Positions 52,279 to 61,175 are shown, counted from the stretch's first letter. The stretch: 64,000 nucleotides of DNA from Deltaproteobacteria bacterium (GCA_029261855.1 JAJDAN010000026.1:1-64000); one strand, 5' to 3'. Numbers and translations are program-made. The notes: generated from the letters alone by a model not told the origin.

Positions 52279-53988
52279 CTAGCGACGCTCGTCCAGAACC
52301 GCCTCGATGACCGTCTCTGCCGCGCGGTCGATGGCCAGGTCGCGCGACTCACCCGTTCGACGAGTGCGCAGCTCGACGACCCCGTCCGCCAGGCCCTTCG
52401 GTCCGACCGTCAGGCGGTAGGGGATCCCCACCAGGTCCGCGTCCTTGAACTTCACGCCCGGGCGCTCGTCCCGGTCGTCGATCAGCACGTCGATACCGCC
52501 CTGCTGCAGGGCGTCGTAGAGCCGCTCGCCGGCCTCCGCGCAGGCGACGTCCTTGGGCTTCACGACGGTCACGACGACCTCGAAGGGCGCCACGTTGAGG
52601 GGCCACACGATGCCGGAGTCGTCGTGGTGTGCCTCGACGATGGCGGCGAGATTTCGTTCGATGCCGATGCCGTACGAGCCCATGACGACAGGGCGGGCCT
52701 TGCCGTTCTCGTCCAGGACCTTCGCGTCCATCGCCTCGCTGTACTTCGTGCCGAGCTTGAAGATGTGGCCAACCTCGATCGTCTTGAAGACGGCCAGCGC
52801 CTTCTCACACATGGGACACGGCTCGCCGTCCTGGACCTCGCGCAGGTCGAGCCAGGCCTTGACGTCGATATCGCGCGCGGTGTCGACGCCGCGCAGGTGG
52901 TGGTCGTCTTCGTTCGCGCCGGTGGTCATGTTGCGGCGACCCTGCAGTGCCTCGTCGGCGATCACGAACAGATCGACCCCCACGGCACCCAGGCTTCCGG
53001 GCGAAGCCCCGAGGGCCGCGCGGATCTCGTCGGCGGTCGCCGGCCGGATCTCTTCGGCCTCCACCGAATCGAGCAGCTTCTGCTCGGACAACGTGTCGCA
53101 ACCGCGCAACAGCAGGAGCACGTCCTTGTCGTCGACCCGGTAGACGAGGGTCTTGATCTGATTGATGCCGGGCGCGCCGCCCTCGAAATTCTCGAGGTCT
53201 TCGATGGTGCGAACGCCCGGAGTCGGGAACTTCTCCGGCGCCGCGAGGCCGGGCTCGTCTTCCACGGTCGGCAGCTTCGAGGTCGCCTTCTCGACGTTGC
53301 CCGCATAGCCGCAGCCTTCGCACGAAGCGATCCAGTCCTCGCCGGCGTCGCTCGCGAGCATGAACTCGATGGACTGATTGCCGCCCATCATGCCCGACGA
53401 AGCCTCGACCGCGATCGCCTCGAAACCGATGCGGCGGAAGATCTTCCGGTATGCCTCGAAGTGGCGATCGAAGGAAGCGTCGAGTCCCTTCTCGTCGATG
53501 TCGAAGGAGTAGGAGTCCTTCATCGTGAACTCGCGCACCCGCAGCAGCCCGCTCTTGGGTCGCGCCTCGTCCCGGAACTTCGCCTGGAACTGATAGAAGA
53601 CCTGGGGCAGCTGCTTGTACGAACGCATCTCGGTGGCGACGTGGGTGAAGATCTCCTCATGGGTCATGCCCAGTGCAACGTCCGCACCGCGACGGTCCTG
53701 GAAGCGGAACATCTCGGGCCCGACGGCGTTCCAGCGACCGGACTGCTCCCAGACTTCGCGCGGATGCATGGACGGCAGCAGGAATTCCTGTGCCCCGATC
53801 TCGTTCATCTCGCGCCGCACGATGTCGATGATCTTGAGGCGAACGCGCTGACCGAGCGGCAGCAGCGAGTAGACACCCGCCATCAGCTGTCGCGCGAAGC
53901 CCCCGCGCAGCAGCAGCTTGTGGCTTATGGCCTCCGCGTCGGCGGGGTCGTCACGAAGGGTCGGAATGAAGGCATGGGACCAGCGCAT
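52279..53988 (-). CDS. proS: Proline--tRNA ligase
   Basis: A 569-residue class II prolyl-tRNA synthetase of the bacterial type with an editing (INS) insertion. Motif 2 region FRDEARPKSGLLRVREFTMKDSYSFD, class II start MRWSHAFIPTLRDDPADAEAISHKLLLRGGFARQLMAGVYSLLPLG, motif 3 MGSYGIGIERNLAAIVE and the anticodon-binding tail IDVLIDDRDERPGVKFKDADLVGIPYRLTVG. INS spans about 220-410. It charges tRNA-Pro in the cytoplasm. The start at 53988 is chosen because the conserved N-terminus begins there; TATCCT lies 7 bases before it. Confidence 0.96.
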   Translation of the reverse strand: MRWSHAFIPTLRDDPADAEAISHKLLLRGGFARQLMAGVYSLLPLGQRVRLKIIDIVRREMNEIGAQEFLLPSMHPREVWEQSGRWNAVGPEMFRFQDRRGADVALGMTHEEIFTHVATEMRSYKQLPQVFYQFQAKFRDEARPKSGLLRVREFTMKDSYSFDIDEKGLDASFDRHFEAYRKIFRRIGFEAIAVEASSGMMGGNQSIEFMLASDAGEDWIASCEGCGYAGNVEKATSKLPTVEDEPGLAAPEKFPTPGVRTIEDLENFEGGAPGINQIKTLVYRVDDKDVLLLLRGCDTLSEQKLLDSVEAEEIRPATADEIRAALGASPGSLGAVGVDLFVIADEALQGRRNMTTGANEDDHHLRGVDTARDIDVKAWLDLREVQDGEPCPMCEKALAVFKTIEVGHIFKLGTKYSEAMDAKVLDENGKARPVVMGSYGIGIERNLAAIVEAHHDDSGIVWPLNVAPFEVVVTVVKPKDVACAEAGERLYDALQQGGIDVLIDDRDERPGVKFKDADLVGIPYRLTVGPKGLADGVVELRTRRTGESRDLAIDRAAETVIEAVLDERR

Positions 53989-53995
53989 GGGCGGG

Positions 53996-54001
53996 AGGAT
54001 A
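53996..54001 (-). promoter_or_regulatory. Leaderless-type -10 element (TATCCT) for proS
   Basis: Minus-strand TATCCT, then 7 bases (CCCGCCC) and the ATG at 53988. It begins 10 bases after the stop of the upstream GFA gene, so proS likely has its own promoter. Confidence 0.5.
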
Positions 54002-54010
54002 GCGGGTGGT

Positions 54011-54859
54011 TCAGGCGGGTGGACCTTCGAGGTGCTGGGGAAGATCGCCGGGGATGTCGTACCACGCCGCTCGCGAACCGACCCAGATGTGCTCGGACGG
54101 CTGAACCCCGGGATCGTCGTCGAGACTGCCCATGGGCACGACCGCGAAGCCGCGTCCCGTGTCGACACGCGGCGCTGGCGAGCCGCAGTCCGCGCAGAAG
54201 GCCTGGGTGAAGAAGCGCGCGTCGGGCAGCTTGAACTCGCGGACCCGGTCCGCGCCGCTCGTGAAGCGAACTCCGTCGATCGGAACGACCAGGTTGCTCG
54301 CATGCAGGGCGCCCCGGGCCCGACGGCATCGCAGGCAGTGGCAGTGGCGCGCAACGATGGGCTCGCCCTCGATCACGAAGCGGACGGCGCCGCACAGGCA
54401 GCTGCCCCGAATGCCCGCTCCAGCTGCATCGGGCGAAGCAGGCGTCGGATGCACGTCGGCGTCGTAGCCGGGCGGATAGGCGTCGAACGCCGGCAAGCCG
54501 TCTTCTAGCGGAAACCACGGTGCTTTCGACGCCGCGAAGATGTGCGCACCCGGACGACTCCCGGGGTCGCCTTCGAGGGGACCCGCCACCACGAAGGTCT
54601 CTCCCGAAGCGTTGGGCTCGCCCGGGATCGGCGAGCCGCAGCGCGCGCAGGATCGCCGGCGAAGGTCCGGCGACGACGCGTAGTCGATGGCTTCGCCCTG
54701 CGAGATCCAGCTGAAGCCTTCACGGGAGACCGCCCCGATGGTCGTGTAGGCCGACCCCTGGTGCTTGCGGCAATAGCTGCAGTGACAGTGGTGGAGGAGT
54801 TGCAGCGGCTCGTCGACTCGCCAGACGTGGTCACCGCAGAGACAACGCGACTCGGGCAC
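54011..54859 (-). CDS. Two-domain GFA (CENP-V/GFA) zinc protein
   Basis: A 282-residue protein with two GFA domains in tandem. First: CLCGDHVWRVDEPLQLLHHCHCSYCRKHQGSAYTT then SCARCGSPI. Second, near residue 150: GSCLCGAVRFVIEGEPIVARHCHCLRCRRARGALHAS then FCADCGSPAP. Each has a CxCG...CHCxxC...CxxCG zinc site. Named after glutathione-dependent formaldehyde activation, but most members have unknown function. Start GTG at 54859 with AAGGAG close upstream. Lies between ilvE-like and proS genes on the same strand. Confidence 0.87.
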   Translation of the reverse strand: MPESRCLCGDHVWRVDEPLQLLHHCHCSYCRKHQGSAYTTIGAVSREGFSWISQGEAIDYASSPDLRRRSCARCGSPIPGEPNASGETFVVAGPLEGDPGSRPGAHIFAASKAPWFPLEDGLPAFDAYPPGYDADVHPTPASPDAAGAGIRGSCLCGAVRFVIEGEPIVARHCHCLRCRRARGALHASNLVVPIDGVRFTSGADRVREFKLPDARFFTQAFCADCGSPAPRVDTGRGFAVVPMGSLDDDPGVQPSEHIWVGSRAAWYDIPGDLPQHLEGPPA

Positions 54860-54878
54860 GACTTCTCCTTGTTCAGGT

Positions 54879-55772
54879 TCAGAAGGGCGTCCCGTGGGCC
54901 CTCGTGAATGCCGGATACGCCTCGATGATGCTGCACGTGATCGGCCGGCTCCCCGGCGCCGTATCGTCCCACCCTACGGGCTGACCGTCCAGCCCCGATA
55001 CCGGCACGATGCGCGCGCCGCTGCCCGTGAGGAAGACCTCGTCGGCTCGCAGCAGGTCGATTCGCGACAGGCTCTGCTCCCGGGCGTCGATCCCCAGATC
55101 GCGGGCGATCCGGAGAACGCTGTCTCGGGTGATGCCGTCGAGAGACCCGTCGGTGGTAGGTGGCGTCAGCAGGGCGCCGTCCCGCACGACGAAGACGTTC
55201 GCCACACTGGCCTCGGCGATGGTCCCGGACGCGTTGAGCACCAGGGCTTCATCCGCGCCGCGCAGCTTCGCTTCCTGCTTGGCGAGCGCGTTGTTCAGGT
55301 AGTTGAGGCTCTTGACCCGGGGATCGAGGGCGTCGAGGGCCGGGCGCCTGAAGCTGACGGTCGCCAGGGAGATGCCCGCCTGCAGCTGCTCGGCGGAGAA
55401 GATGTCGATGCAGGCTGCGATGCAGAAAATTCGCGGGTTGTGGCAGGGAGTCGGGTCGACACCGAGATTGCCCTCGCCGCGCGTTACGACCAGACGCAGG
55501 TAGGCCTCGTCCTCGTCGAAGGCGCGCGCCGTCTCGAGCACGATCTTCTCGATCCCCGCCAGGTCGACGGGCAACGTCAACCCGATGGCGCGGGCGCCAC
55601 TGGCGAAGCGCTTGAGGTGGTCGGGCAGGCGGAACACGCTGTGTCCATAGATGCGAATCCCCTCGAACACCCCGTCGCCATAGAGAAGACCGTGGTCCAG
55701 GACGGAGATCTTGGCCTCGCTCGCGTCGACCACCTGTCCGTCGATCCAGACACGCATGCGCTTGCTGCTCAT
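54879..55772 (-). CDS. ilvE: Branched-chain amino acid aminotransferase (class IV)
   Basis: A 297-residue class IV PLP aminotransferase. Seen: MRVWIDGQVVDASEAKISVLDHGLLYGDGVFEGIRIYGHSVFRLPDHLKR, the catalytic lysine in PRVKSLNYLNNALAKQEAK, and ALVLNASGTIAEASVANVFVVRDG with the PLP phosphate site at GITRDSVLRIA. It fits the branched-chain (IlvE) subgroup best; D-amino-acid transaminase or aminodeoxychorismate lyase are less likely alternatives. Its start overlaps the IclR regulator stop (ATGA), so the two form an operon; its substrate range may be what the regulator senses. Confidence 0.87.
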   Translation of the reverse strand: MSSKRMRVWIDGQVVDASEAKISVLDHGLLYGDGVFEGIRIYGHSVFRLPDHLKRFASGARAIGLTLPVDLAGIEKIVLETARAFDEDEAYLRLVVTRGEGNLGVDPTPCHNPRIFCIAACIDIFSAEQLQAGISLATVSFRRPALDALDPRVKSLNYLNNALAKQEAKLRGADEALVLNASGTIAEASVANVFVVRDGALLTPPTTDGSLDGITRDSVLRIARDLGIDAREQSLSRIDLLRADEVFLTGSGARIVPVSGLDGQPVGWDDTAPGSRPITCSIIEAYPAFTRAHGTPF

Positions 55773-56572
55773 CGCCCGCTTCCTTCCAATCTTGCAGCGA
55801 TCCGACGGCCCGCAGCGACGACTCGTCTCGCCAGGGCCTCTTCGCCGAACTCTTCGAGTCGTTGGGACGGCATGGCCAAAGCCACCGCGCAGAGCATTCG
55901 CTCTCCGGACAGAACGGGCGCTGCCAGCACCGACAGGCCGGGGATCCACTCGTCCCGGTTCGACGCCCAGCGCCGCAGCTTGGTCTCGGCGACCGCCGCC
56001 CGCAGCGCTCCGACATCGACCGCGGTCTTGGGCGTGAAGGCCTCGAGGGCGCCGGCCGGGAAGGCGACGTCTCCGCTGGCAAAGGCCAGGAATAGCTTGC
56101 CGACCGCCGTCGCGTGCACGGGAACCGTGGACCCGACGCGAGGAGCCGCCCTCAGGAAGCCGGTGCCCTCGACCTTGTCGAGCACGACGATTTCGTGGGC
56201 ACGCTGGCCGACGAGGAAGAAGGTCTCACCGAGGGCCTCGGCCTCGTGCTCGAGTACCGGGCGCCCGGCCACCACCACGGGCTCGCGCTCGAGTGCACCG
56301 AGGCCGAGCGCCACGAGACCGATGCCCGGGCGATAACGCCCCTGCTCGTCCTGCTCCACGAGACCGCGCCGGCCGAGGGTCGCCAGCAAGCGGTGGACGC
56401 TCGACTTGGGCAGACCGAGGGCGGCGGCGATTGCGGTCACGCCGCGCGCCGAAGACGCCGCGTTCAGATGAAAGAGCACATCGATGGCCTTCTCGACCGT
56501 GCCCGATTGAGCGGGACTACCGGCGGGGCCATCGAAAGGGGGCTGAACGGGGGTAGAACTCACGAGGATCAC
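55769..56572 (-). CDS. IclR-family transcriptional regulator
   Basis: About 267 residues. Winged helix GTVEKAIDVLFHLNAASSARGVTAIAAALGLPKSSVHRLLATLGRRGLVEQDEQGRYRPG, followed by the effector domain: VPVHATAVGKLFLAF and SVLAAPVLSGERMLCAVALAMP. It should bind DNA as a dimer or tetramer and respond to a small acid. The start is uncertain: GTG at 56572 is used here; GTG at 56563 and TTG at 56581 also fit. Operator-like repeats lie immediately upstream, so autoregulation is likely. It precedes the aminotransferase gene with an ATGA overlap. Confidence 0.87.
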   Translation of the reverse strand: MILVSSTPVQPPFDGPAGSPAQSGTVEKAIDVLFHLNAASSARGVTAIAAALGLPKSSVHRLLATLGRRGLVEQDEQGRYRPGIGLVALGLGALEREPVVVAGRPVLEHEAEALGETFFLVGQRAHEIVVLDKVEGTGFLRAAPRVGSTVPVHATAVGKLFLAFASGDVAFPAGALEAFTPKTAVDVGALRAAVAETKLRRWASNRDEWIPGLSVLAAPVLSGERMLCAVALAMPSQRLEEFGEEALARRVVAAGRRIAARLEGSGR

Positions 56573-56613
56573 CTGTTCCAAATAACGGGACTATGTGCTG
56601 AATACCGGAACAG
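56573..56613 (-). promoter_or_regulatory. IclR-type operator
   Basis: CTGTTCC (56573-56579) and GGAACAG (56607-56613) form a perfect 7-base inverted repeat. Within it GTTCC-N7-GGGAC (56575-56591) makes an internal half-pair. The arms touch the start of the IclR gene, fitting autorepression. The exact motif is not a known consensus. Confidence 0.5.
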
Positions 56614-56652
56614 CCTAGCCGATAGTGGTCTACGATCAAACCCACTGGTCGA

Positions 56653-57786
56653 TCACAGCCCTTCGACGACAGCCAGGGCACCCGCATATGTGAGGACGGA
56701 GACCACCTTCGCGCCGGGCTGCCTCATGAGCTGAAAGGGCCCGGTCACCCCGGCCACCGGTCGATCTGCGAACGCATTCGCAAGCTGTGTCGCCTCGATC
56801 CCGGGCTCGCCGAAGAGCGCCGCGCCGCGTGCCCGGCAGTTCAGATAGAGACCGAAGCTCGCGGTCTTGCAGGGGATCTCGGCCAGCCGGGCGGCGAGGT
56901 CCGCGCGTGCGGTGGCGGCGTCGAGCTCGACGAGAGCCAATTGCTGGCCCGACCACATCGCCTCTGGGACCGAGAAGGCTCGGCGCTCGGGATCGAAGCC
57001 AACCACATTGCGGACCAGCAGCTCACCGGTTGCCTGGGCGATTCCGACCAGCAGAGGCGGCGTGGATTCCGAGTCAACGCGCAGGCCCCGGTGATGTGCG
57101 GTCTCCTCGTAGACGTCCAGGGCCGGGCGACCCCCGAGACCCAACACCCAGTTGCCCCTCGCGCGGGTCACCGGCATCGGCTCGGTGACGGGCCTTCCCG
57201 CCTGCGTGACGGCGACACGCGCCCGAGCGCCGCGGTGCACCCAACCCACCAGCGCATCGCTCTCGATCTCGCGTCCCGACCACAGCAGTGGTCGCCGACG
57301 AGGTGGGGACGTCGCCCCGGCGCCGATCACGGTGGCTCCGTCCAGGCCCTTGGGCAAGCCGGCAGCGAGCGCCCCGACATCCACAGTCTGGGAATCCGCC
57401 AGAACGACGACCAGATCGTCCTCCCCCGGCTCGCCGACCCGGGCCGCGATCTCCTCGCCCGCCCGGGCCTCGGCCCCCGCAGCTTCCGGGACGAAGAAGG
57501 GAACGAGCTCGGCGCCCGAGATCGCCAAGACCATCACCGCGGGATTTCCGCTGACCTCGATACCCGAGGCGACGATTCCCTCGATGCTTCCCCCGACGAC
57601 GGGCGCGCCGACGGCTTCCCGGGCCGCGGCGACCGCGGTCGGCAGCCCCTCGCCGTGAGCCGTCGACCCCAGGACGATGGCCAGGCCCGGCGAGTCGGAT
57701 CCCAGGCGCGCCACTGCGCGCTCGGCCGCGTCGCGGCCGGCTGCTTCCGGGTCGAGCAGCGTCGACACGCCGAGTCCAGCATTCAT
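56653..57786 (-). CDS. FIST domain sensor-like protein
   Basis: A 377-residue protein with FIST_N and FIST_C domains. Seen: LAIVLGSTAHGEGLPTAV, VGGSIEGIVASGIEVS and, C-terminal, FGLYLNCRARGAALFGEPGIEATQLANAFADRPVAGVTGPFQLM. FIST proteins are thought to sense small ligands, amino acids among them, and are often linked to signalling proteins. No signal peptide is seen. No partner kinase is adjacent; the histidine kinase lies 53 kb away. TACGCT lies 7 bases before the ATG. The upstream open frame has no conserved sequence, so the ATG at 57786 is used. Confidence 0.84.
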   Translation of the reverse strand: MNAGLGVSTLLDPEAAGRDAAERAVARLGSDSPGLAIVLGSTAHGEGLPTAVAAAREAVGAPVVGGSIEGIVASGIEVSGNPAVMVLAISGAELVPFFVPEAAGAEARAGEEIAARVGEPGEDDLVVVLADSQTVDVGALAAGLPKGLDGATVIGAGATSPPRRRPLLWSGREIESDALVGWVHRGARARVAVTQAGRPVTEPMPVTRARGNWVLGLGGRPALDVYEETAHHRGLRVDSESTPPLLVGIAQATGELLVRNVVGFDPERRAFSVPEAMWSGQQLALVELDAATARADLAARLAEIPCKTASFGLYLNCRARGAALFGEPGIEATQLANAFADRPVAGVTGPFQLMRQPGAKVVSVLTYAGALAVVEGL

Positions 57787-57793
57787 GACCCGG

Positions 57794-57799
57794 AGCGTA
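57794..57799 (-). promoter_or_regulatory. Leaderless-type -10 element (TACGCT) for the FIST gene
   Basis: Minus-strand TACGCT, then 7 bases (CCGGGTC) and ATG at 57786. Confidence 0.45.
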
Positions 57800-58045
57800 G
57801 CGGGATCACCCGCGGGAAGCGCGAAACGGCTCTCAGGCAGCTCCAAGCTTGCAAGGTCTTTGTGAGCTAGGATGCCTCCCGCATCGCCCGCCTCCGTGGC
57901 GCTGCAACCCCCCGCATTCATTGGCTCGGCCCGGCCGGGCACCACCAGCCGCGAGACGCCGAATCGGGCGTCCACGCGGGGAAGCGGCGGTCGCGCAACA
58001 ACGGCGCACCGAAGGCCGGGTCGGGAGCCCCACAGCGAGGTCGGG

Positions 58046-59317
58046 TTGGCGGACTATCAGATCATCGATCGCTTGAGCGACCTGGAAGCTCTTGCGCGCG
58101 ATCTGCTCCGCGAAGACGTCATCGGCGTCGATACCGAAGCGGACAGCTTCTATCACTACTTCGACAAGACCTGCCTGGTACAGATTGCGACTCGCAAGAA
58201 CTGCTACCTGATCGATCCGCTGGCACTCGGCGGACCCGCAGAGATGGCGCCGCTGGCGCCGGTCTTCGCGTCGCCGAAGGTTCGCAAGATCTTCCACGCT
58301 GCGGAGTACGACATCTTCGTGCTCAAGCGCGATTGCGGGTTCACCTTCAAGAATCTCTTCGACACGATGGTGAGCGCGCAGCTCCTCGGGTATCCGTCGA
58401 TCGGGCTGGCCGCGCTGATCGAGCATCACTTCGGGCTCACCGTCCCGAAGGACGAGCAGCGCTCGGACTGGTCCCGGCGACCGCTCACCGACAAGCAGCT
58501 GAAGTACGCGGCCGGTGACGTCCTCTATCTGATCAAGCTCACGCAGAAGCTCGAGAAGGAGCTGACTCACGCAGGTCGTCTCGAGTGGGCGCAGGAAGAT
58601 TTCGAGACACTCACCCATCGCAAGTGGGCCGAGCGCGAGTTCGACGAACACGGGCACCTGCGGATCAAGGGCGCAAAGAAGCTCGACACGCGGTCGGCAA
58701 CGGTCCTGCGCGAGCTCTACCTGATGCGTGATCGACGAGCGCGAGAGATCGACCGCCCCACCTTCAAGGTGCTCGGCAACCGCACCCTGCTGGAATTGGC
58801 AGAGACGAAGCCCAAGCGACTCTCGGAGCTGAGCAACGTCAAGGGCGTCACCGATCTGATCGTAAGACGGATGGGCAAGGATCTGCTGGACGCCATCAAG
58901 GAAGGACGGAGCGCCGCCGCGAAGCCCGCGCCGAAGGCGCCGTCCAACGGCCGCAAGCGAGTCGACCGCAAGACCGAGCGGGTCGTGAACCGACTGAAGC
59001 GCTGGCGAGCCGCAAGAGCCCAGGAACTCGAGCTGGACCCCGGCGTCCTGTGCCCGAACTCATCCCTGGAAGCCATCGCCTGGAAGAACCCCGAAAAGGG
59101 ATCGGACCTCGAAGACGTCCCCGAGCTGAAGGGATGGTTCGTCAAAGCCTTCGGCGACGAGCTCGCCGAAATCGTCAGCCGCGTCGAAGAACCCCAAACC
59201 GACGCCGACCCCGAACCGGCCAAGGCAACCGCCACCCAAACCGATGCCGACCCCCCGCGCAAAAAGAAGCGCCGCCGCCGCAAGAAAAAGAAAACCGCCG
59301 CCCCCGCCAGCAACTAA
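58046..59317 (+). CDS. rnd: Ribonuclease D with C-terminal basic tail
   Basis: A 423-residue RNase D: a 3'-5' exonuclease of the DEDDy type with HRDC domains. Exonuclease motifs: VIGVDTEADSFYHY (DE), FHAAEYDIFVLKRD (D) and LKYAAGDVLYLIKL (YxxxD). HRDC regions follow at about 215-290 and 310-375. The last 45 residues are Ala/Asp/Thr then a run of Lys/Arg (RKKKRRRRKKKK), which would bind RNA. Start at 58046 (TTG) is inferred from GAGG 5 bases upstream and the domain start LADYQIIDR; an ATG at 57872 would add a Pro/Arg-rich extension. Confidence 0.87.
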   Translation: MADYQIIDRLSDLEALARDLLREDVIGVDTEADSFYHYFDKTCLVQIATRKNCYLIDPLALGGPAEMAPLAPVFASPKVRKIFHAAEYDIFVLKRDCGFTFKNLFDTMVSAQLLGYPSIGLAALIEHHFGLTVPKDEQRSDWSRRPLTDKQLKYAAGDVLYLIKLTQKLEKELTHAGRLEWAQEDFETLTHRKWAEREFDEHGHLRIKGAKKLDTRSATVLRELYLMRDRRAREIDRPTFKVLGNRTLLELAETKPKRLSELSNVKGVTDLIVRRMGKDLLDAIKEGRSAAAKPAPKAPSNGRKRVDRKTERVVNRLKRWRAARAQELELDPGVLCPNSSLEAIAWKNPEKGSDLEDVPELKGWFVKAFGDELAEIVSRVEEPQTDADPEPAKATATQTDADPPRKKKRRRRKKKKTAAPASN

Positions 59318-59343
59318 ACCAACCGCGCAAGCACCAACAAACG

Positions 59344-59397
59344 CGCGAGCGCCAAAGGCGCAAGCCGAACAAACTCGCGAGCGCCAAAGGCGCAAGC
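59344..59397. repeat. Two 22-base direct repeats with mini-hairpins
   Basis: Copies at 59344-59365 and 59376-59397, period 32. Each contains GCGCC-AAA-GGCGC, a 5-base stem with a 3-base loop, flanked by CGCGA and AAGC. They begin 27 bases after the RNase D stop. Confidence 0.55.
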
Positions 59398-59427
59398 TCC
59401 CACCGCAGAACCCGCGAGACCGCTGAG

Positions 59428-59525
59428 GGTGCGGCAGACTCGCGGCCCGCGGAGTGGAGGGCGACGAAGACGTAGTCCCCTACGTCGAGGAGCCCGGAGC
59501 GAGCAGGTCGCGAAGATGCCGTGCC
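59428..59525. repeat. 98-base imperfect palindrome, second copy of the element family
   Basis: Centre: GACGTAG (59469-59475), loop TCCC, CTACGTC (59480-59486). Outer arms GGTGCGGCA (59428-59436) and TGCCGTGCC (59517-59525) pair with two G-T wobbles. The segment GCGAAGATGCCGTGCC (59510-59525) is nearly identical to GCGAAAGATGCGTGCC in the 30912-31079 element, at the same place relative to the centre. Here the long terminal arms are absent. Confidence 0.6.
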
Positions 59526-59548
59526 ATCGGCGGCCGCAGCACGAAGCA

Positions 59549-59584
59549 GGGCCCTGGTGGGATGCGCTCCACCAGGGCCCTTTT
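59549..59584 (+). terminator. Strong Rho-independent terminator
   Basis: GGGCCCTGGTGG (59549-59560) pairs perfectly with CCACCAGGGCCC (59569-59580) across an 8-base loop, followed by TTTT. It would end transcripts from the RNase D gene. The 235 bases beyond it (59585-59819), up to the lipoprotein start, show no supported gene. Confidence 0.85.
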
Positions 59585-59819
59585 CGATCTGACACCCGGG
59601 TCCGAGAATGCGGGGTGCTGTTCTGGGGGAAAGCGCCTCGGTTGATGGGGCCTCGGAGTACCGGGCTTTGTTTAACCACCTCGGATGAACGCGCCCGTTA
59701 CCATCCGCTGTAGCCAAGCCAGATTCACCCCATTGCTAGAGCAGGAAGCGTGCCAGTTGTCGTCGATGCGAAGTCCCTTGAAAACGCTCGTCTTTCGAAG
59801 ATCCCGCCGCGGAGGTGAC

Positions 59820-61166
59820 GTGCAACGCCAGACGGCACCGGCCACCACCGCATCCGGTCCGGGTCCCGCACTCGCCGGGGGGCTGGCCAATAACGCTTTC
59901 GGTATCAGTCATTTACGCAATCCTGGCCGAGCCGCCGCGCAGTGCGGCACCGCCATCTCGCGCTGCGGCGCGCTGCTGGCGGTCGCTCTCTTCGCCGGCA
60001 CGGGCTGCGGCAGCGCACCGGTCCCGCCTGGGCCGCCGGCGATCCGGGTCTACAGCGAGCCTGCCCCGTCCGAGCACGAGCGGTACTGCGCCTGGTACGG
60101 AGAATCCGATGGCGAGATCCTGTACTTCGGGCAGTCCGCCTTCTGGTCGAGCTATCGCGCAGCGAAGAACGACCCGAAGGCCGACCTGGCAGCCGCCGGA
60201 CCGCGGCCCATCGGCCGCTTCGACCTCGATACCAGACAATTTCTCACGCCCATCGAGACCGGCCCCCGAGCGAACGGCGGCGAGACGCGATCCGGCGTCT
60301 GGGACGTGCTGCCCCTCGCGGGCCGCGTCTACTTCACGACGTACTTCGAGGAGGCTGGCTTCGTCGAACTCGAGACCGGCAAGGTCACGCTGCTGCCCGA
60401 CTCGCAGTTCTGGAACGAGCTTGCGCGCGGGCCGCTCGCCCAGAACACCCGCGGCTTCTCGACGACGACCCGGACGCTCATCCTGGCGACCCGCTACGCG
60501 GACGCCGAAGCGGGGGGCGGTGCCGTCCTCGTGATGGACCCCGACGGCGTGCTGCTGTCGACCGTGCCCCTCCCGTCGGAGCCCGGAACCTCCCTGGCGC
60601 CCAAGACCCCCGCGTGGGACCCGGTGCGGCGAGAGATCTGGGTGACCACGGACCGCCTGCCGCTTCCGCCGCCGGACGACGAGAATGTGCCGTTCGCCCA
60701 TCCGACGCTGGTGCTCGACCTCGAGGGACGCGAGGTTGCACGCTTCGGCACTGCCGACGACCCGATGGAGATCCAGTTCGTCCGCTTCGACCACCAGGGA
60801 ATGGGCTACCTGGCGATCAGCCAACGAAACGTCCTCGAGCTGGTCATCCTGGGGCCGACCGCTGACCGCAGGAACCTGAACGCCGCCCCGCGTGTGCTCC
60901 TCGACGATCAGTTCGCGCCCGGCCTCGACTTCACCCAGGACATCCAGATCGCCCGGGACGGCAGCGTGATCGTGACCCGCTGGAGCGGTCGCATCCACGA
61001 GGTCAACCCCATGAACGGCAGGACGCGTACCGTCGATCTGCCGCGGGACCACGACGCCCTCTACTACAGCGCGGTCGCGGGGCGCGCCGACGGCTCGCTT
61101 TGCGCCACGCGCTGCGGTGGGGTTGAGGTGGTCTGCGCGTCGCCCCCTTCCGCAGGAACGCGATAG
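59820..61166 (+). CDS. Lipoprotein with beta-propeller-like repeats, function unknown
   Basis: About 448 residues. A lipoprotein signal occurs at about 40-60 (CGALLAVALFAGTGC, lipobox AGTGC); the first 35 residues before it look unnatural for a secreted protein. The mature part has repeated strand patterns (VLPLAGRVYFTTYFEEAGFVELETGKV, TLILATRYADAEAGG and GAVLVMDPDGVLLSTV), suggesting a propeller. Cysteines appear near the end (LCATRCGGVEVVCAS). GGAGG lies 4 bases before the GTG start. No family is recognised. The start could lie further downstream. Confidence 0.65.
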   Translation: MQRQTAPATTASGPGPALAGGLANNAFGISHLRNPGRAAAQCGTAISRCGALLAVALFAGTGCGSAPVPPGPPAIRVYSEPAPSEHERYCAWYGESDGEILYFGQSAFWSSYRAAKNDPKADLAAAGPRPIGRFDLDTRQFLTPIETGPRANGGETRSGVWDVLPLAGRVYFTTYFEEAGFVELETGKVTLLPDSQFWNELARGPLAQNTRGFSTTTRTLILATRYADAEAGGGAVLVMDPDGVLLSTVPLPSEPGTSLAPKTPAWDPVRREIWVTTDRLPLPPPDDENVPFAHPTLVLDLEGREVARFGTADDPMEIQFVRFDHQGMGYLAISQRNVLELVILGPTADRRNLNAAPRVLLDDQFAPGLDFTQDIQIARDGSVIVTRWSGRIHEVNPMNGRTRTVDLPRDHDALYYSAVAGRADGSLCATRCGGVEVVCASPPSAGTR

Positions 61167-61169
61167 ACT
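61164..61169 (+). promoter_or_regulatory. Leaderless-type -10 element (TAGACT) for the aminopeptidase gene
   Basis: TAGACT, then 6 bases (GCGCGC) and the GTG at 61176. Its first three bases are the stop of the upstream lipoprotein gene. Confidence 0.5.
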
Positions 61170-61175
61170 GCGCGC

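Noticed and set aside
59344-59397. Start of a CRISPR array
   Set aside because: Only two copies, the repeat is 22 bases with a 10-base spacer, and no cas gene is present.
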